NCBI RefSeq assembly: GCF_003258515.1
Contig: NZ_QGEH01000001.1
Location: 744,001 to 808,000, forward strand
Direction of reading: 5' to 3'
Source of the DNA: Marinobacter bohaiensis
GTDB taxonomy: Bacteria; Pseudomonadota; Gammaproteobacteria; Pseudomonadales; Oleiphilaceae
Length of the DNA stretch: 64,000 nucleotides
A program made the position numbers and the translations under genes. Shown here one piece after another: positions 62,188-64,000 of the stretch. A model generated the notes under the pieces. The model had not been told where the DNA came from and searched no databases. It saw nothing but the letters and a program-made list of their open reading frames with translations. Each line of letters opens with the position of its first letter. Position 1 is the stretch's first letter.

Positions 62188-63204
62188 TCAGGCCTTCTCC
62201 CGCACCAGCAGCCCCACCCGCTGCCCGACAGGCACGTTGCGGTTGGGGAAGACGATGGCCTCCGGCCTGTCGCCCACCCTGTACTGCGTTTCGTCGTCTT
62301 CCCAGATCACGGTGCCCGGTTTGTAGGGCGTGAAGTTGGAGACGTCGTCCGGCACGTGGAAGCGGAACCGGTCGCCGGTGTTGAGGATCTCGTGGACCAC
62401 TTCGAACACGGTCAGCTCATCCGAGTCGCGGGGTGGCGGTGTTGGCTCGTCGGCGATCAGGCGGCGCAGGGCGTTTTCGATGCCCTTGAAGCGCAGCAGG
62501 TCGTTCTGACCGAATGGCCGCACCTTGCCCAGCTCGATGGTGAAGCTTTCCGCACCCAGGTGGCTGGACGAGAACGATGAGAAGGTCGTGCCCGCCTTGT
62601 GTTGCAGCAGCAGCGTATGGACGTCCGCTTCCAGCAGGAAGTCGCACTGGCTCTGCGGCACCTGGCGACCCGCGACGAACGGGTAGAGGGCGAACTTCTC
62701 CCGCAGGGAGGGGCGGATGGCCGTGTGCAGGTCGTAGTGGACCACGTCCTGGGCGTTGCCAGCGAAGTCCCGGCAAGCCTGCTCCAACTGAGCGGCGCGG
62801 GTCGCCTCATCGCTGCCGGCATACTCCGCTTTGGCGTGGGCGCCGCTGAACAGCCGGTTCATGTTGTGTTCGACGAAACGGTCGCCGGCGACCATGGACG
62901 GCGGGTTGCCCAGAATCAGCAGGGTGCGCCGGCCCAACGCCCAGCGGCCGTCGATCAGCTCGTTGAGCAGTCCGTTGACCACTTCGATGGGGGCGGTTTC
63001 GTTGCCGTGCACACCGGCGGAAATGATCAGGCGGCGATCGTCGGCGTCGGCCGGAATCAGGTCCAGCAGGCCGGTGTCCAGGCGTCGGATCACGGTGCCG
63101 TCGGCCAGTTTGACTTCGGCCGGCGCCGAGGATTCACTGGCGTGGGCCAGGGTGTGGGCGAGCCAGTCCGGCTCGCCCTCAAACAGGATGGTACGGATAA
63201 ACAT
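62188..63204 (-). CDS. astE: Succinylglutamate desuccinylase
   Basis: Last step of the AST pathway: releases glutamate and succinate from N-succinylglutamate. 338 residues. Zinc carboxypeptidase-like fold with GVHGNETAPIEV (zinc His and Glu), NPPSMVAGDRFVEHNMNRLF, DLHTAIR (second zinc His) and the catalytic Glu in FTIELGKVRPFGQNDL. Sequence motifs follow AstE rather than the AotO-type homologue found in Pseudomonas transport operons. It is apart from astCFGDB and on the other strand, 11 bases behind the permease gene, so it is probably co-transcribed with the transporter. Confidence 0.94.
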   Translation of the reverse strand: MFIRTILFEGEPDWLAHTLAHASESSAPAEVKLADGTVIRRLDTGLLDLIPADADDRRLIISAGVHGNETAPIEVVNGLLNELIDGRWALGRRTLLILGNPPSMVAGDRFVEHNMNRLFSGAHAKAEYAGSDEATRAAQLEQACRDFAGNAQDVVHYDLHTAIRPSLREKFALYPFVAGRQVPQSQCDFLLEADVHTLLLQHKAGTTFSSFSSSHLGAESFTIELGKVRPFGQNDLLRFKGIENALRRLIADEPTPPPRDSDELTVFEVVHEILNTGDRFRFHVPDDVSNFTPYKPGTVIWEDDETQYRVGDRPEAIVFPNRNVPVGQRVGLLVREKA

Positions 63205-63215
63205 GTCTCAGGCCC

Positions 63216-63935
63216 TTAACTCAGCGGCTTGAGGTGGCGCAGCATTCGCTTCTCCAGCAGGCGGAAGCAGAACACGATGGTAAAGGTCAGGGCCATGTAG
63301 ATCAGGGCCACGGCGATGAAGGCATCAAACGGCGCGTAGAAGCGGGAGTAGATGTCACGCGCGGCGCCGGTCAGGTCCACGATGGTCACCACGCTGGCGA
63401 TGGCACTGGCGTGCAGCATGAAGATCACTTCGTTGGAATAGGCCTGCAGGGCACGGCGGGCGGCGCTGGGCAGGATGATCCGCTGCATGCGTTTCATCCA
63501 GGACATGCCGTAAGCCTTGGCCGCTTCCACCTCGCCATAGGGCGTGGCTTCCAGGGCGCCGCGGATGATCTCCGTGGTGTAGGCCGCGGTGTTCAGCACG
63601 AACGCCAGCAGGGCCGGGTAGAACGGATCCTTGAAGATCACCCACCAGAAGGTGTCCTGGATGCCCTCAATCTGGGCGATGCCGTAGTAGATGATGTAAA
63701 GCTGGATCAGCAGCGGCGTGCCGCGGAACAGGTAGGTGTAGAGCCATACCGGGCCGGACACGAACGGGTTATGCACAGTGCGCATCACCGCCAGCGGAAC
63801 GGAAAGCACCAGGCCGATGACCAGCGACAGGAAAACCAGTTGTACGGTAGTCACCAGGCCATCCCAGTAATGCAGCATGGTGGTGGCGGTGAACACCTGG
63901 TTCTGGTTGAGAAGCTCGGTAATGAATTCTGGCAT
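63216..63935 (-). CDS. aotM: Arginine/ornithine-type ABC transporter permease
   Basis: 239 residues of the HisM/AotM family with about five membrane segments. YLFRGTPLLIQLYIIYYG and the ATPase-contact EAA loop (EVEAAKAYGMSWMKRMQRIILPSA) are conserved, and the PALLAFVLNTAAYTTEIIRGA segment is typical for polar amino-acid permeases. Substrate is inferred from coupling to astE and from similarity to arginine/ornithine permeases. It starts five bases after the stop of a second permease gene. Confidence 0.9.
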   Translation of the reverse strand: MPEFITELLNQNQVFTATTMLHYWDGLVTTVQLVFLSLVIGLVLSVPLAVMRTVHNPFVSGPVWLYTYLFRGTPLLIQLYIIYYGIAQIEGIQDTFWWVIFKDPFYPALLAFVLNTAAYTTEIIRGALEATPYGEVEAAKAYGMSWMKRMQRIILPSAARRALQAYSNEVIFMLHASAIASVVTIVDLTGAARDIYSRFYAPFDAFIAVALIYMALTFTIVFCFRLLEKRMLRHLKPLS

Positions 63936-63939
63936 TTGC

Positions 63940-64000
63940 TCAGTCCCCCTTGACGATACCGACGCTGACCCGGGAATTGAGCCACTTGATAAAGAGTTCG
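63940..64000 (-). CDS. aotQ: ABC transporter permease, C-terminal end (AotQ/HisQ-like)
   Basis: The last 19 residues of a frame entering from the right edge, ELFIKWLNSRVSVGIVKGD, end at TGA 63940-63942. The pattern of a cytoplasmic tail with (K/R)WL..R.SVG is typical of HisQ/AotQ permeases, and that gene normally precedes aotM. The rest is outside the window. Confidence 0.7.
   Translation of the reverse strand, partial: ELFIKWLNSRVSVGIVKGD

Noticed and set aside
62188-63204. Calling the desuccinylase AotO because it sits by aot permeases
   Set aside because: Its zinc and substrate motifs and length match AstE throughout, and no other astE is in the ast cluster.

Overview
The window is a GC-rich chromosomal segment from a gammaproteobacterium, most likely of the Marinobacter/Pseudomonadales type. 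The evidence is the gene order carB-greA-yhbY-rlmE-ftsH-folP-glmM-tpiA-secG-tRNA-Leu-rimP-nusA-infB-rbfA-truB-rpsO-pnp, an arginine succinyltransferase split into two subunits (aruF/aruG), an AraC-type arginine regulator, a DcaP-like porin and a Pseudomonas-type aceE/aceF pair. The organism assignment is inference. No phage, IS element, rRNA operon or CRISPR array was seen.

Region 1 (1-18980) is housekeeping. It opens inside carB, followed by greA; yhbY is on the opposite strand. Then come rlmE, the FtsH membrane protease, folP, glmM, tpiA, secG and tRNA-Leu(GAG). A good sigma70 promoter at 9677-9705 and a long structured leader precede the translation/RNA-metabolism operon rimP-nusA-infB-rbfA-truB-rpsO-pnp. 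Several of these genes start at TTG or GTG with convincing Shine-Dalgarno sites.

Region 2 (19000-32300) holds an envelope operon of unknown role (DUF3015, DUF4105, lipoprotein hydrolase), a small lipoprotein, the branched-chain amino-acid ABC transporter livKHMGF, a membrane TPR protein, a MarR regulator and an Aer-like PAS chemoreceptor.

Region 3 (32300-46100) holds a Lon-family protease, a CnoX-like thioredoxin, a small HNH protein, a KamA-like radical SAM enzyme, and the lactate-oxidation operon lutABC. The lut operon is divergent from aceE-aceF, so lactate to pyruvate and pyruvate to acetyl-CoA are encoded back to back.

Region 4 (46100-64000) holds a porin, a DnaQ-exonuclease/GIY-YIG fusion, and arginine catabolism by the succinyltransferase pathway: argR-like regulator, astC, aruF, aruG, astD, astB. 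A TetR-controlled RND efflux pair separates these genes from astE, which lies on the other strand beside arginine/ornithine-type ABC permeases. Four copies of a REP/BIME-like palindromic element lie in intergenic gaps of this region only (46092, 50346, 55505, 62060).

The less routine observations are the REP-like family, the rimP leader with mutually exclusive pairings upstream of a terminator, direct-repeat ArgR boxes at the astC promoter, a possible 36-residue protein at 46210-46320, and several dyads that look like operators. I found no clearly novel multi-gene system.
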